The notes under the pieces are model-generated. The model was not told where the DNA came from. It searched no databases and worked only from the letters and a program-made list of their open reading frames with translations. Source: Rickettsiales bacterium (GTDB lineage Bacteria; Pseudomonadota; Alphaproteobacteria; Rickettsiales; UBA1997). From it: a stretch of DNA of 40,000 nucleotides. Of the stretch, positions 10,624 to 19,243 are shown piece by piece. Every line of letters begins with the position of its first letter. Within the stretch, counting starts at the first letter, position 1. Both the position numbers and the translations under genes were made by a program. The stretch is taken from the NCBI GenBank assembly GCA_021298605.1, contig JAJTDS010000002.1:1-40000 (forward strand). The letters are read 5' to 3'.

Positions 10624-11862
10624 TCACCATTTTTTTTCAAACTTTTTTCGCAAAATAATTGCGGTTAAGTTAAGTATTATCAATAAGCCAATTAGCAACA
10701 TTATTGCGGCACTAGTTTTTTCTATAAATCCTGTTTCTGCACTGTCTGACCATAAATAAATCTGAACTGGCATAACCGTTGCTGGCTCTAAAAAATTTTG
10801 AGGAAAATCAGCAATAAATGCAATCATTCCTATCATTAACAATGGAGCGGTTTCTCCTAAGGCACGAGAAATTGCCAAAATTGTTCCTGTCATAATTCCT
10901 GGAGTTGACAAAGGCAATAAATGATGAATTATTAGCTGGGTTTTTGATGCCCCAAGACCAATAGCACCATCTCTAATTGAATTAGGAATTGATCTTATGG
11001 TATTGCGAGTTGAAATTATTATCACTGGCAAAACCAACATCGACAAAGTAAAGCCCGCCACCAAAGTTGAAGCACGAGGCAAATGAAAAATTTGCAAATA
11101 AACTACTAAACCCAATAATCCATAAATAATTGAAGGTATTGCTGCCAAATTATTGATACTTATTTCAATAAAATCAGTTAATTTATTTTTTAAAGCAAAT
11201 TCTTCTAGATAAAATGCCGATGCCACCGCAATTGGAAAAGAAAATATTAATAATATAACGATTGTCATTATTGAGCCAATAAAACTACCAGCAATACTGG
11301 CTATCTCTGGCTCTCTTGAATCGCCACCCAGTAAAAATTGATAATTAAAAAATGTCTTTACTTTGCTTTCCTGTATAAATTGCAATAACCATTGTATTTG
11401 CTGTTTATTGAGCTTTGAAGCATCGTGGTGTTTAAAAAAAGCATCAACTTTTGCGGAGGCACTTAACCAAAAAACACTTCTTCCTTGCCCTAAAGAGGGA
11501 TTTTTTTTAATTTGTTGATATAATTCAACTGCCGCATTTTTACTAAACAATTGATAGATATCGTTAAAACCACAATTACATTTTGCAAGATCTTCGGCAA
11601 ATTTTTCATTTAAGGCATTTCTTATTGCAAAACGATAATCGGGCTTACTTCCGCTGTTAAGAACCGAATCAACATCGATTTCCATAGCTATTTTAGTTGA
11701 AAAAAAAGCACTATAACCTTTTAAGGCTACAGAAACAATCATTATAAACAAAAAAGATATTGAAAATAGAATCGCCAAATGACTGGCAATTTTAAATCTA
11801 TTTTCGCTACGATGCCTATTTTTAAGGCTTATAGCTAGTTTTATAGCATTTCTTTTATCCAT
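10624..11862 (-). CDS. pstA: Phosphate ABC transporter permease PstA
   Basis: This is one of two inner-membrane channel subunits of the high-affinity phosphate importer. The 412-residue protein is longer than E. coli PstA because of an N-terminal region of about 190 residues (one membrane segment at 27-49 plus a periplasmic domain), the DUF3333-type extension common in alphaproteobacteria. The MetI-like permease domain follows (about 190-405) with six hydrophobic segments and the coupling-helix EAA-like loop around IRDGAIGLGASKTQLIIHHLLPLSTPGIMTG, then AISRALGETAPL. It overlaps the end of pstC by 8 nt, so translation is coupled. pstS, pstB and phoU are not in the window. ATG start. Confidence 0.93.
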   Translation of the reverse strand: MDKRNAIKLAISLKNRHRSENRFKIASHLAILFSISFLFIMIVSVALKGYSAFFSTKIAMEIDVDSVLNSGSKPDYRFAIRNALNEKFAEDLAKCNCGFNDIYQLFSKNAAVELYQQIKKNPSLGQGRSVFWLSASAKVDAFFKHHDASKLNKQQIQWLLQFIQESKVKTFFNYQFLLGGDSREPEIASIAGSFIGSIMTIVILLIFSFPIAVASAFYLEEFALKNKLTDFIEISINNLAAIPSIIYGLLGLVVYLQIFHLPRASTLVAGFTLSMLVLPVIIISTRNTIRSIPNSIRDGAIGLGASKTQLIIHHLLPLSTPGIMTGTILAISRALGETAPLLMIGMIAFIADFPQNFLEPATVMPVQIYLWSDSAETGFIEKTSAAIMLLIGLLIILNLTAIILRKKFEKKW

Positions 11863-13051
11863 TTTTCTTTTGATATTTTTTGATCACAATTAAAGCCAAA
11901 ATATTAAAAATAAAAGTTACCACAAAAAGAGTTAATGCCAAAGCAAATGAAGCAAGAGTTTTAGAGCTAGAAAATTCTTGATCTCCAGACAATAAACTAA
12001 CAATTTGAGCGGTGGCAGTGGTGGCTGAATCTAGTGGATTGAAAGTCATCTTTGCAAGCAACCCAGCCGACATGACAACAATCATTGTTTCGCCAATTGC
12101 TCTTGAAACAGCAAGAATTATCGAACCAATAATAGCAGGCATTGCCGAAGGAATGATAACTTTCGATATCATTTCATAATTAGTGCTACCCATTGCCAAT
12201 GCACCGTCATATAAAGATTTAGGAACCGAATTTATTGCATCATCAGTTAAAGATAAAATAAAAGGAATTATCATAATCCCCATTACAAAACCAGCAGATA
12301 AAGCACTTTCTGAAGCAATCTCAATATTTAAAAATCCAAAAAATAATTTAAAAATTGGAGCGATAAAAATAACAGCAAAATAGCCATAAACAACCGTTGG
12401 AATCCCCGCTAAAATTTCCAGAATTGGTTTTAGCAGATCGCGAGTTGAAGATTTGCAATATAAAGTTAAATTAACTGCCCCCATTATACCAATTGGAACA
12501 GCTATAAACATTGCCACTAAAGTTATTAAAATGGTTCCTAAAAACACTGGAACAGCCCCAAATGAAGATTTTGCAACTTCTTGACCGCTATTCATTGCTA
12601 ACTGTGGATTCCATTTTGTACCAAAAAAGAACTCTTGCCAAGCTATTAATTTAAAAAATTTACCAGCCTCTCCAAATATTGCCATCATTATTGCCAAAGT
12701 AATAAGAATTCCGATTGTAGCACTCAATAAAAGAGATTTTCTAAATAACCAATCTAAATGGCTTTTCGCATTGAATTGATCGCGAAAACGATATATTGCA
12801 AAGAAGATTGTAAAGGATGCGGTTAGGGAAATAGAAATAATTAGATAGCCGTTTATTCCTGATAAATATAGCGAAATTAACAACAATAATGCCCAAATTG
12901 AAAAACAATAAGAGTAATGAATTGGCAAAGAACGAGACTTGAAATTAATTTGCCTTTTAATTTTAGACTTCACCTGTTGATAAGTTAGTTTTTTTTCTAA
13001 GATTTTTGCTAAATATAAAGCAAAAAATAAAGCAAAAAATGATAAAATCAT
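11855..13051 (-). CDS. pstC: Phosphate ABC transporter permease PstC
   Basis: This is the partner channel subunit of PstA in the phosphate importer. It has 398 residues. There is a membrane-spanning N-terminal extension (about 1-150, four hydrophobic stretches), then the MetI-type permease domain with the EAA-like loop YDGALAMGSTNYEMISKVIIPSAMPAIIGS followed by AVSRAIGETMIVVMSAG, and GIPTVVYGYFAV typical of PstC. It is the first gene of a minus-strand run (pstC-pstA-dapB-tilS-holA) and is divergent from dnaA across a 408-nt gap. No Pho-box-like repeat was recognised upstream. ATG start. Confidence 0.93.
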   Translation of the reverse strand: MILSFFALFFALYLAKILEKKLTYQQVKSKIKRQINFKSRSLPIHYSYCFSIWALLLLISLYLSGINGYLIISISLTASFTIFFAIYRFRDQFNAKSHLDWLFRKSLLLSATIGILITLAIMMAIFGEAGKFFKLIAWQEFFFGTKWNPQLAMNSGQEVAKSSFGAVPVFLGTILITLVAMFIAVPIGIMGAVNLTLYCKSSTRDLLKPILEILAGIPTVVYGYFAVIFIAPIFKLFFGFLNIEIASESALSAGFVMGIMIIPFILSLTDDAINSVPKSLYDGALAMGSTNYEMISKVIIPSAMPAIIGSIILAVSRAIGETMIVVMSAGLLAKMTFNPLDSATTATAQIVSLLSGDQEFSSSKTLASFALALTLFVVTFIFNILALIVIKKYQKKNG

Positions 13052-13166
13052 TGAATTAAATAATGAAAATTTAAGATATTACTAGATATTATTGACTTTA
13101 AAAAAATGCAACTAGGCAAATAGTAATTTAAAAAAACAAATTATCAATAGCAACCTATTATTTGCA

Positions 13167-13202
13167 ATAATAAAAAAATAAACCGCCTTAATTTATTGAG
13201 GC
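13167..13202 (-). terminator. Minus-facing hairpin followed by T-run upstream of pstC
   Basis: On the minus strand GCCT-C-AAT-AA-ATT-A-AGGC forms a stem with one mismatch (13185-13202), followed by GGTTTATTTTTTTATT. It resembles an intrinsic terminator, but the only transcript it could stop is antisense to dnaA, so it may instead be part of the pstC leader. Confidence 0.3.
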
Positions 13203-13321
13203 AATTAGTGTCAAGCAGTTTATTTTCAAAATTTGCAAATAAAAAACTTTACAGTTTAAAAAATATCTCAAAAAATCTGTCTCTGAAAAAATATATAAAA
13301 ATTGTTTATTGTTTAACAATT

Positions 13322-13346
13322 ACAAAATAATAAAGAAGCCCGCTTC
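13322..13346 (-). terminator. Minus-facing short hairpin with T-rich tail upstream of pstC
   Basis: On the minus strand GAAG-CGGG-CTTC (13335-13346) forms a 4-5 bp stem with a small loop and is followed by TTTATTATTTTG. It is one of the few GC-containing hairpins in this gap. No minus-strand gene ends here, so the role is unclear. Confidence 0.25.
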
Positions 13347-13459
13347 ACAAGGTCAATAGATTATTATCAACTAACAAGTATTTAGATCAACTCTAAAATA
13401 TAATAATTTATCCCTTAAAAGGGCTCATCAATATTAAAGCCAAAACAAAAGATTAATTA

Positions 13460-14917
13460 ATGGAAAACTCTATAAAAACAGAACAAAATTTAGAAACAAA
13501 AACTGACTCGGAATTTCTTAGTAATTTAATCAATATTTGTTGCGAAGAATTTGGCGAAGAATTAACTAAAAAATGGCTTTCAACCCTTACTATACATACC
13601 ATAACCGAGAGTGAATTAATTTTGGTTGCAAGTTCAAAATTTTTAAGAGACTGGATAATTAGAGAGTTTGTTGAAATAAAATCAAAAATTAACCTCAAAA
13701 AAATTGCTCAAAAAATCAATCCAAAAATTAAAAAAGTTAGTGTAATTCATTTAACAAAAAAGAAAACCGCAGAAACAAAAGAAAGCATAAGCAACAATCA
13801 AGAGGCTCAATCTAGCGGAAAAGTTAAAAGTATATCCAAATATGACAATATATTTGCATTTGGCACAGATTTAAACCCTCGCTTTAATTTTAAAAATTTT
13901 ATAACGGCTCAATATAATAAATTGGCTGTGTCAATGGCAAAAATAGCCTCTGGCTTTAAGGAGCAAAATAAAATTTTTGATGACAATATTCCTTTATTTA
14001 TTCACGGCTCCGTAGGCATGGGCAAAACCCATCTAGGTCAAGCTATTGCATGGGAAATAAAAGAAAAAAACAAAAATAAAAAGGTTATTTATTTATCTGC
14101 CGAAAAATTCATGTTTCATTTCGTTCAATCAATAAGAAGCAACGAATTAATATCGTTCAAAGAAAAGATGAGGTCTATTGATGTATTAATAGTAGATGAT
14201 CTTCAATTTATTGCCGGCAAACAAAGCACTCAACAAGAGTTCATGAATAGCTTTAATTCTTTAGTTGACGACAACAAACAAGTAATTTTAATTTGCGATA
14301 GAGCACCTAATGATCTAGAAAATATTGATGAAAAACTAAAATCTAAAATTAGCGGAGGAATGGTTATAAATTTTCGCAATGCTGATTATCAAGATCGTCT
14401 AACTATAATAAAAGCTAAGGCAATACAGCATTTCGAAAAAGAAAATGCACCAATAATTCCACAAGATGTATTAGAGTTATTTGCTAAAAACATAACTGCC
14501 AATATTCGCGATCTTGAAAGTGCATTAAAGAAAATCATTGCAGAAAAGGTGATATTAAATCAAGAAATCAACATTGAAAGTGCTTACAGAATATTAAAAG
14601 ACTACACTCAAATAAAAAATCCTGTAGCAGTAAATGATGTTAATAAAATAAAAAAAATAGTAGCAGAATTTTATGGCATCAAATTAAATGACATGATAAG
14701 CAGCAGCAGAATGCAAAACACCGTAAGAGCTAGACAAATTGCCATTTTCCTAACTAAAGAATTAACAAATCTAAGTCTAAGTCAAATTGGCAATTATTTT
14801 GGCAACAAACACCATGCCACAATAATACATTCTTACAAACTAATTAAAAAACTAATATCCACACAATTAGCTTGCGAACAACAGATCAATCTATTGATTG
14901 ATAAAATTAAAAGCTAA
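13460..14917 (+). CDS. dnaA: Chromosomal replication initiator DnaA
   Basis: DnaA binds origin DnaA boxes and melts DNA in an ATP-dependent way. It has 485 residues. The N-terminal domain I (about 17-95) is followed by a short polar linker (100-125). The AAA+ domain III has Walker A GSVGMGKTH at 183-191, Walker B VDDLQF at 245-250 and the DnaA-typical DRAPNDLENIDEKLKSKISGG. Domain IV (about 395-485) carries the DNA-binding signature: the helix-turn-helix LSLSQIGNYFGNKHHATIIH. Full length and apparently functional. It is a single plus-strand gene divergent from pstC. dnaN does not follow, and no origin features are visible next to it, in line with dnaA being uncoupled from the origin in many alphaproteobacteria. 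ATG start without a Shine-Dalgarno motif. Confidence 0.98.
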   Translation: MENSIKTEQNLETKTDSEFLSNLINICCEEFGEELTKKWLSTLTIHTITESELILVASSKFLRDWIIREFVEIKSKINLKKIAQKINPKIKKVSVIHLTKKKTAETKESISNNQEAQSSGKVKSISKYDNIFAFGTDLNPRFNFKNFITAQYNKLAVSMAKIASGFKEQNKIFDDNIPLFIHGSVGMGKTHLGQAIAWEIKEKNKNKKVIYLSAEKFMFHFVQSIRSNELISFKEKMRSIDVLIVDDLQFIAGKQSTQQEFMNSFNSLVDDNKQVILICDRAPNDLENIDEKLKSKISGGMVINFRNADYQDRLTIIKAKAIQHFEKENAPIIPQDVLELFAKNITANIRDLESALKKIIAEKVILNQEINIESAYRILKDYTQIKNPVAVNDVNKIKKIVAEFYGIKLNDMISSSRMQNTVRARQIAIFLTKELTNLSLSQIGNYFGNKHHATIIHSYKLIKKLISTQLACEQQINLLIDKIKS

Positions 14918-14999
14918 TTAATAAAATGAATTTTTTACAAAAAAGAAAAAAGATGTTGATAAATTAAATCTTACCAAAATCTTTATTTCTTAAAAGATT

Positions 15000-15476
15000 C
15001 TAGCCTATTTTTTCTTGTTTTTTTACCGAATCAAAGCTGTCATATAGATCATCTCTTTGTTTGCAAAATTCGACATACTGATCGTAATTCATAACTCTTT
15101 CTATCCACACCGTGTCAATATTATCTTCTTTTCCTATTGATGTTTTGTTTCCTATCATCGTAACTTTTGGACGATCTGATATTCTGTTATTTCCTTGATA
15201 TTCTCTTCCAAGCTCAACTTTTTGATTTACATCTAAACCAGATGCAGTTATAAGAAGATCAAAATACTCTCTCTTGTAACAAACAAATTTAACTAAACGA
15301 GCGATTTTAAGATAAGATTTGCTAGAAGTTTTTCTTAATTGAGAGAGAAATCCAGATATATATTCCACACTCTTTTCATTAATACCAATTTTAATGCTAG
15401 CTATTTTGCCAGTCATCTCGGTATGATGCTGATTAATATAAAAATTATTTTCAGACGAAGTTTCTTTATTTTCCAT
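15000..15476 (-). CDS. Uncharacterised protein
   Basis: I do not recognise this 158-residue protein. It has no signal peptide or membrane segment. It is rich in Lys, Ser, Glu and Asn, with a polar N-terminus (1-25) and a mixed alpha/beta-looking middle. Possible features are a basic stretch around KTSSKSYLKIARLVKFVCYKR (broken here by hydrophobics) and an acidic-aromatic tail (YDQYVEFCKQRDDLYDSFD). Codon use and AT content resemble its neighbours, and the ORF is long for this base composition, so it is probably a real gene. It faces dnaA tail to tail (82 nt apart) and is followed upstream by a 381-nt gap. ATG start. Function unknown. Confidence 0.6.
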   Translation of the reverse strand: MENKETSSENNFYINQHHTEMTGKIASIKIGINEKSVEYISGFLSQLRKTSSKSYLKIARLVKFVCYKREYFDLLITASGLDVNQKVELGREYQGNNRISDRPKVTMIGNKTSIGKEDNIDTVWIERVMNYDQYVEFCKQRDDLYDSFDSVKKQEKIG

Positions 15477-15857
15477 ATATTATTAAATTTTTTGTTATTT
15501 TATATTTAGACTCTAATATTTTTAGCCAAACAACCAGATTTATAAATCTTTACTTCTTTTTAATAAAGCAAACTAATTAGCTTTAATTACACTCAATTAC
15601 AAATCATTGAGCAAAAGAACTAGGTTCATTTAAATATTTTTTGATAATAGCTTTTGTTTTTTAATTTAAAAAACAATTGAAACAGATTCTCGTTTTGGAG
15701 CAAATGCTAAGAATAATTACAATCATTAAAATTTTATATAATTTTTAGTTAAAAAATATTATTTACAAAATATATAAGCAATATTTTTTAAAACACAAGA
15801 AGAAAACTTGCAAAATCAATAAGTAGTAAAAAAAATTTGCCCCCTGATTCAATGCCA
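15477..15857. other. Intergenic region between tgt and an uncharacterised gene
   Basis: These 381 nt are AT-rich with no recognisable gene, tRNA or repeat. A short open stretch at about 15670-15726 could be read as a fragment, but it lacks a start and has no clear homology. It includes the 3' end of tgt and any promoter of the gene at 15000-15476; no strong consensus promoter was seen. Confidence 0.5.
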
Positions 15858-16982
15858 TCAACAACTCCTATCCATTAAACTTCTATCAACAAAACTTTTA
15901 GCAAAGTCAGTAAAGGTTTTATTAGAAATGTGATGACGAATATTTAGCATCAATTTTTGATAATAAAAAATATTATGCTCACTTAATAACATTGAGGCAA
16001 GTATTTCGTTAGACTTAACCAAATGATGTAAATAAGCTTTATTATGATTGATGCAAGCATAACAATTACAATCAGAATCCAGAGAAGAAAAGTCGTCGCG
16101 ATATTTTGCATTACGAATATTTACAACTCCATCACTAGTAAAAGCTTGTCCAGTTCTGCCTGAACGAGTAGGAATAACACAATCAAACATATCAACACCC
16201 CTTAGAACTGCACCAACTATATCACTAGGCTTTCCAACCCCCATTAAATAACGAGGCTTATCTTCTGGCAAAATCGCAGGAAGATAATTCAAAACTTCAA
16301 ACATTATTTCTTGCCCCTCGCCGACTGCTAAACCGCCAATTGCATATCCATCAAAACCAATCTCAATTAATTGTTTTGCAGATTCTTCTCTTAAATCACG
16401 ATAAACCCCGCCCTGAACGATACCAAATAACCCGTAGCCACTTCTAATAATAAAATTATTTTTAGAACGAAGAGCCCAATCAATTGAACGAATCATTGCC
16501 TTCTTGCTATCTTCGTAACTAGCAGGAAAGGCTATACATTCGTCAAAAGCCATGGTAATAGTAGCCCCTAATTGATGTTGTATCGAAATTGATTTTTCAG
16601 GAGTTACAAAATATTTTGCACCATCGATATGCGATGAAAATTCAACACCATCATCATTAATTTTACGAATTTTTGACAGAGACATAACCTGAAAACCACC
16701 AGAATCAGTGAGTATAGGCTTGTTCCAGCTCATAAATTTATGCAACCCGCCAGCTTTTTCAATTAAATCAGCCCCCGGTCTAAGCATTAAATGATAAGTA
16801 TTGCCAAGAATTATATCGGCACCAGAATTGACAATATCAACATTTTTAATTGCCTTAACGGTAGCAGCAGTACCAACAGGCATAAAGGCAGGTGTTTTGA
16901 TTTGTCCGTGAGCAGTATTTATCAAACCTAAGCGAGCAGAGCCATCACAACCCTGCAATAAAAAATTAAAATTATTGTTCAT
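15858..16982 (-). CDS. tgt: tRNA-guanine transglycosylase (queuine tRNA-ribosyltransferase)
   Basis: Tgt exchanges guanine-34 for the queuosine precursor in GUN-anticodon tRNAs (Asp, Asn, His, Tyr). It has 374 residues. LTDSGGFQVMSL at 91-102 contains the conserved Asp of the base-binding pocket (D93), and MAFDECIAFPA, GIVQGGVYRDLREES and AIGGLAVGEG are signature segments. The active-site nucleophile Asp lies in FDCVIPTRSGRTGQAFT. The zinc site is CNCYAC near 307-312 plus a downstream His. All are present, so the enzyme looks functional; whether the cell makes preQ1 or salvages queuine cannot be told from this window. It is divergent from ccmG over 134 nt. ATG start. Confidence 0.97.
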   Translation of the reverse strand: MNNNFNFLLQGCDGSARLGLINTAHGQIKTPAFMPVGTAATVKAIKNVDIVNSGADIILGNTYHLMLRPGADLIEKAGGLHKFMSWNKPILTDSGGFQVMSLSKIRKINDDGVEFSSHIDGAKYFVTPEKSISIQHQLGATITMAFDECIAFPASYEDSKKAMIRSIDWALRSKNNFIIRSGYGLFGIVQGGVYRDLREESAKQLIEIGFDGYAIGGLAVGEGQEIMFEVLNYLPAILPEDKPRYLMGVGKPSDIVGAVLRGVDMFDCVIPTRSGRTGQAFTSDGVVNIRNAKYRDDFSSLDSDCNCYACINHNKAYLHHLVKSNEILASMLLSEHNIFYYQKLMLNIRHHISNKTFTDFAKSFVDRSLMDRSC

Positions 16983-17028
16983 AAATATTTTAAATTATTG
17001 AAATCAAAAAATAACGAAATATGATTCT

Positions 17029-17057
17029 TTGCAAATAATAAAGCTTCTCAATAAAAT
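17029..17057 (+). promoter_or_regulatory. Candidate promoter for ccmG
   Basis: TTGCAA (17029-17034), a 17-nt spacer and TAAAAT (17052-17057) form a plausible sigma-70 promoter about 60 nt before the ccmG start. The -10 matches 5 of 6 consensus bases and the -35 matches 4 of 6. In such AT-rich DNA chance matches are common. Confidence 0.35.
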
Positions 17058-17116
17058 ATATAAAAAAATAAGCCTTATAAAATATCATCATATTACATAA
17101 TCAACCATTTAATCAA

Positions 17117-17728
17117 ATGATAAAAAACAAAATCTACTTAACTCCTTTAATTATTCTAGCTATAATTATTATTTTTTTAGCAATCTCTATAATTAAAAGT
17201 GATAATAAAAATAATTTTCTACAAAATAATCAACTTCAAAAAACATTAATAAAATTTCCAGATTTTCAATTACCACTAATTCCTATTACTAGCAATAAAA
17301 ATATTTTAAAAAATCCCTCTTCAATTCTAGAAAATAAATTTTCCAATCAAGATTTGCATGGCAAGATTTCTGTCATTAATTTTTTTGCCTCTTGGTGCGC
17401 TGTATGCAGTAAAGAACATCATTTAATTAAAGAATTAAGAGAAATTTATAGTCAAAAAACATATCATCAAAAAGTCGCTATATTTGGGGTTGCATGGCGA
17501 GATCTTCCAGAAAATGTCCTTGTTTTTTTAAATAGTAACGGAAATTATTATCATAAGGTTGCCCTAGATTCAAAAAACTCACTTGGTAAACTAATTAATC
17601 TTAGTGCGGTTCCTGAAACAATAATAACGAATCAACAAGGAGAAATTATCAAGCATTACCTTGGCGAGCTTAATATAGATAATTTTGCAGAAATAAAAAG
17701 AATTATTGAAAGTGAAATAAAAAGCTAA
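17117..17728 (+). CDS. ccmG: CcmG/DsbE-type thioredoxin for cytochrome c maturation
   Basis: This is a membrane-anchored periplasmic thiol-disulfide protein that keeps apocytochrome c (or CcmH) cysteines reduced for haem attachment. It has 203 residues: one N-terminal membrane segment (about 7-27), then a thioredoxin-like domain. The redox site WCAVC (C94, C97) follows INFFASW, and the family-specific GVAWRDLPENV, FL-x-x-x-GNYYHKVALD and the cis-proline loop SAVPETIITN are all visible, ending with a YLGEL segment. These distinguish CcmG from general TlpA proteins. No other ccm genes are adjacent; they are usually scattered in Rickettsiales. It is convergent with aroA. ATG start. Confidence 0.9.
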   Translation: MIKNKIYLTPLIILAIIIIFLAISIIKSDNKNNFLQNNQLQKTLIKFPDFQLPLIPITSNKNILKNPSSILENKFSNQDLHGKISVINFFASWCAVCSKEHHLIKELREIYSQKTYHQKVAIFGVAWRDLPENVLVFLNSNGNYYHKVALDSKNSLGKLINLSAVPETIITNQQGEIIKHYLGELNIDNFAEIKRIIESEIKS

Positions 17729-17809
17729 ATCAATATTTATTCAATAAAACAAGCTATTGATCCCAATTCTTCTGACTAAATAACTAATAATACTTTAGAT
17801 GAGTTGATT

Positions 17810-19150
17810 TTACTTATTGGGCTCTTCAAATTTAATAGATAGCTGTCGACATAAATCAAGAAAATTAGGAAAACTAGTAGAAATCATCGATGAATCGTCA
17901 ATTTTAATGCCCTTTTCTATTTTTAGACCCATAATTAAAAAAGACATTGCCATACGATGATCCATAGCAGTTTTGACCTGAACTTGATTTTTTGGCTGAA
18001 TAATCCCGCCCTTAATTAGCAGAGAATCTCCTTCTATTTTGGCATCAACCCCACAATTAACAAGATTTTCTTGAGTTAGAGTAAGGCGATTACTCTCTTT
18101 TACTTTTAATTCGGCAAGGCCATTCATTTTAGTGATTCCTTTAGCATTTGCAGAAGCGATTGACAAGATTGGATATTCGTCAATCATTGAGGAAGCACGA
18201 GAAGCTGGAACTTCAATTCCCTTTAAATTACTAGATTCCGCCACAATGTCAGCAACCAACTCACCAGCAACTTCTCTTCGATTAATTAATTCAATATTTG
18301 CATTCATTTCCAATAAGGTGGTTATAATGCCAGTTCTCAAAGGATTAACCCCAACATTCTTAATTGTGATTTTTGAATTAGGAGAAATAATGGTAGCAAC
18401 AATAAAAAATGCCGCAGAAGATATATCGCCAATTATTGAAATATCGCGAGCTTGAAAATCTTGCAAACCAGTATAAGAAATTTTATTAGCAATTTTCTGA
18501 TTTAATTCGAATTTTTCAATTTTAATATCAAGACCAAGATTCTTCATCATTATTTCTGTATGATCTCTACAAGGCTCTGGCTCAATAATAATCGTTTTAC
18601 CACGAGTAGCAAGGGATGCAAGCAATATAGCACTCTTTACTTGAGCGGATGCAGTCTTCATTTTATACTCTATTGGCAATGCATTTCCATTGCCAATTAC
18701 AGCAAAAGGCATTAGATTATTTTGACGAGCAACAATATTAGCTCCAAATAATTTTATTGGCTCAAATATCCTCGCCATTGGCCTTTTTCTAAGAGAAGAA
18801 TCGCCACTAAAAAAACTAACGAAATTATAAGGAGTAACTAAACCAGCTAAAAGACGAGCACCCGTGCCAGAATTTCCCATTTCTAGAATATTGGCAGGCT
18901 CGCAAAGACCAGCAACACCACTACCATTAACCTGCCAGTAATTTTCATATTTTATAATTTCAACTCCCATTGATTTTAGAGCTTCTGCAGTGTGAACCAC
19001 ATCTTCCCCCTCTAGGAGATTGTAAATTTTACTAACTCCATTGGCAAGAGAGGCAAAAATTAAAGATCGATGCGAAATTGATTTATCGCCCGGAACAGTT
19101 ATTTCACCATTGATAACATTGGATTGAAATTTTGAAATTAAGGGAATCAT
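17810..19150 (-). CDS. aroA: EPSP synthase (3-phosphoshikimate 1-carboxyvinyltransferase), class II
   Basis: AroA joins phosphoenolpyruvate to shikimate-3-phosphate, the sixth step of chorismate synthesis, in the cytosol. It has 446 residues. VPGDKSISHRSL at 19-30, GNSGTGARL, SLRKRPMARI, SAQVKSAILL, RDHTE, NPLRTG, IDEYPILSIA, KESNRL and MDHRMAMSF are all present and in order. The set GDKS, SAQVK, RDHTE and N-x-x-R matches the class II form, as found in many alphaproteobacteria. The enzyme looks intact. No other shikimate gene lies in the window. Presence is notable because classical Rickettsia lack this pathway. It lies downstream of nuoN on the same strand (81 nt). ATG start. Confidence 0.95.
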   Translation of the reverse strand: MIPLISKFQSNVINGEITVPGDKSISHRSLIFASLANGVSKIYNLLEGEDVVHTAEALKSMGVEIIKYENYWQVNGSGVAGLCEPANILEMGNSGTGARLLAGLVTPYNFVSFFSGDSSLRKRPMARIFEPIKLFGANIVARQNNLMPFAVIGNGNALPIEYKMKTASAQVKSAILLASLATRGKTIIIEPEPCRDHTEIMMKNLGLDIKIEKFELNQKIANKISYTGLQDFQARDISIIGDISSAAFFIVATIISPNSKITIKNVGVNPLRTGIITTLLEMNANIELINRREVAGELVADIVAESSNLKGIEVPASRASSMIDEYPILSIASANAKGITKMNGLAELKVKESNRLTLTQENLVNCGVDAKIEGDSLLIKGGIIQPKNQVQVKTAMDHRMAMSFLIMGLKIEKGIKIDDSSMISTSFPNFLDLCRQLSIKFEEPNK

Positions 19151-19220
19151 TTTATAGAGAATAAATATTACAAAAAAGCCTATATTTCAAGACTACATAA
19201 CAATAAAATGGTGTTAAATT

Positions 19221-19243
19221 AACCTTAAATTTTATTTAAGGTT
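19221..19243 (-). terminator. Hairpin overlapping the nuoN stop
   Basis: AACCTTAAAT and ATTTAAGGTT form a perfect 10-bp stem with a 3-nt loop across the end of nuoN. It could be an attenuating or terminating structure between nuoN and aroA. The following minus-strand sequence (AATTTAAC) lacks a strong T-run, so it may instead only protect the mRNA 3' end. Confidence 0.35.

Larger units (their letters stand above)
13052..13459. other. Divergent intergenic region between pstC and dnaA
   Basis: These 408 nt are AT-rich and contain no ORF of interest. I see no exact DnaA box (TTATNCACA); the closest are TTATCAACT and TTATCAATA, which are too degenerate to call. There are several short hairpins: CCCTTAAAAGGG at 13412-13423, an AATTGTT/AACAATT stem at about 13301-13322, and two minus-facing terminator-like hairpins listed separately. 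No strong dnaA promoter was found; a TATAAT lies near 13400 without a matching -35. Origin function is not supported. Confidence 0.5.

Noticed and set aside
13052-13459. Possible chromosomal origin next to dnaA
   Set aside because: No exact DnaA boxes and no clustered 9-mers; only two 7-of-9 matches, expected by chance in AT-rich DNA.
15670-15726. Short open stretch reading ETDSRFGANAKNNYNH, reminiscent of the RFGIN motif of the OMP pseudogenes
   Set aside because: Too short, no start codon and no second motif; similarity may be chance.
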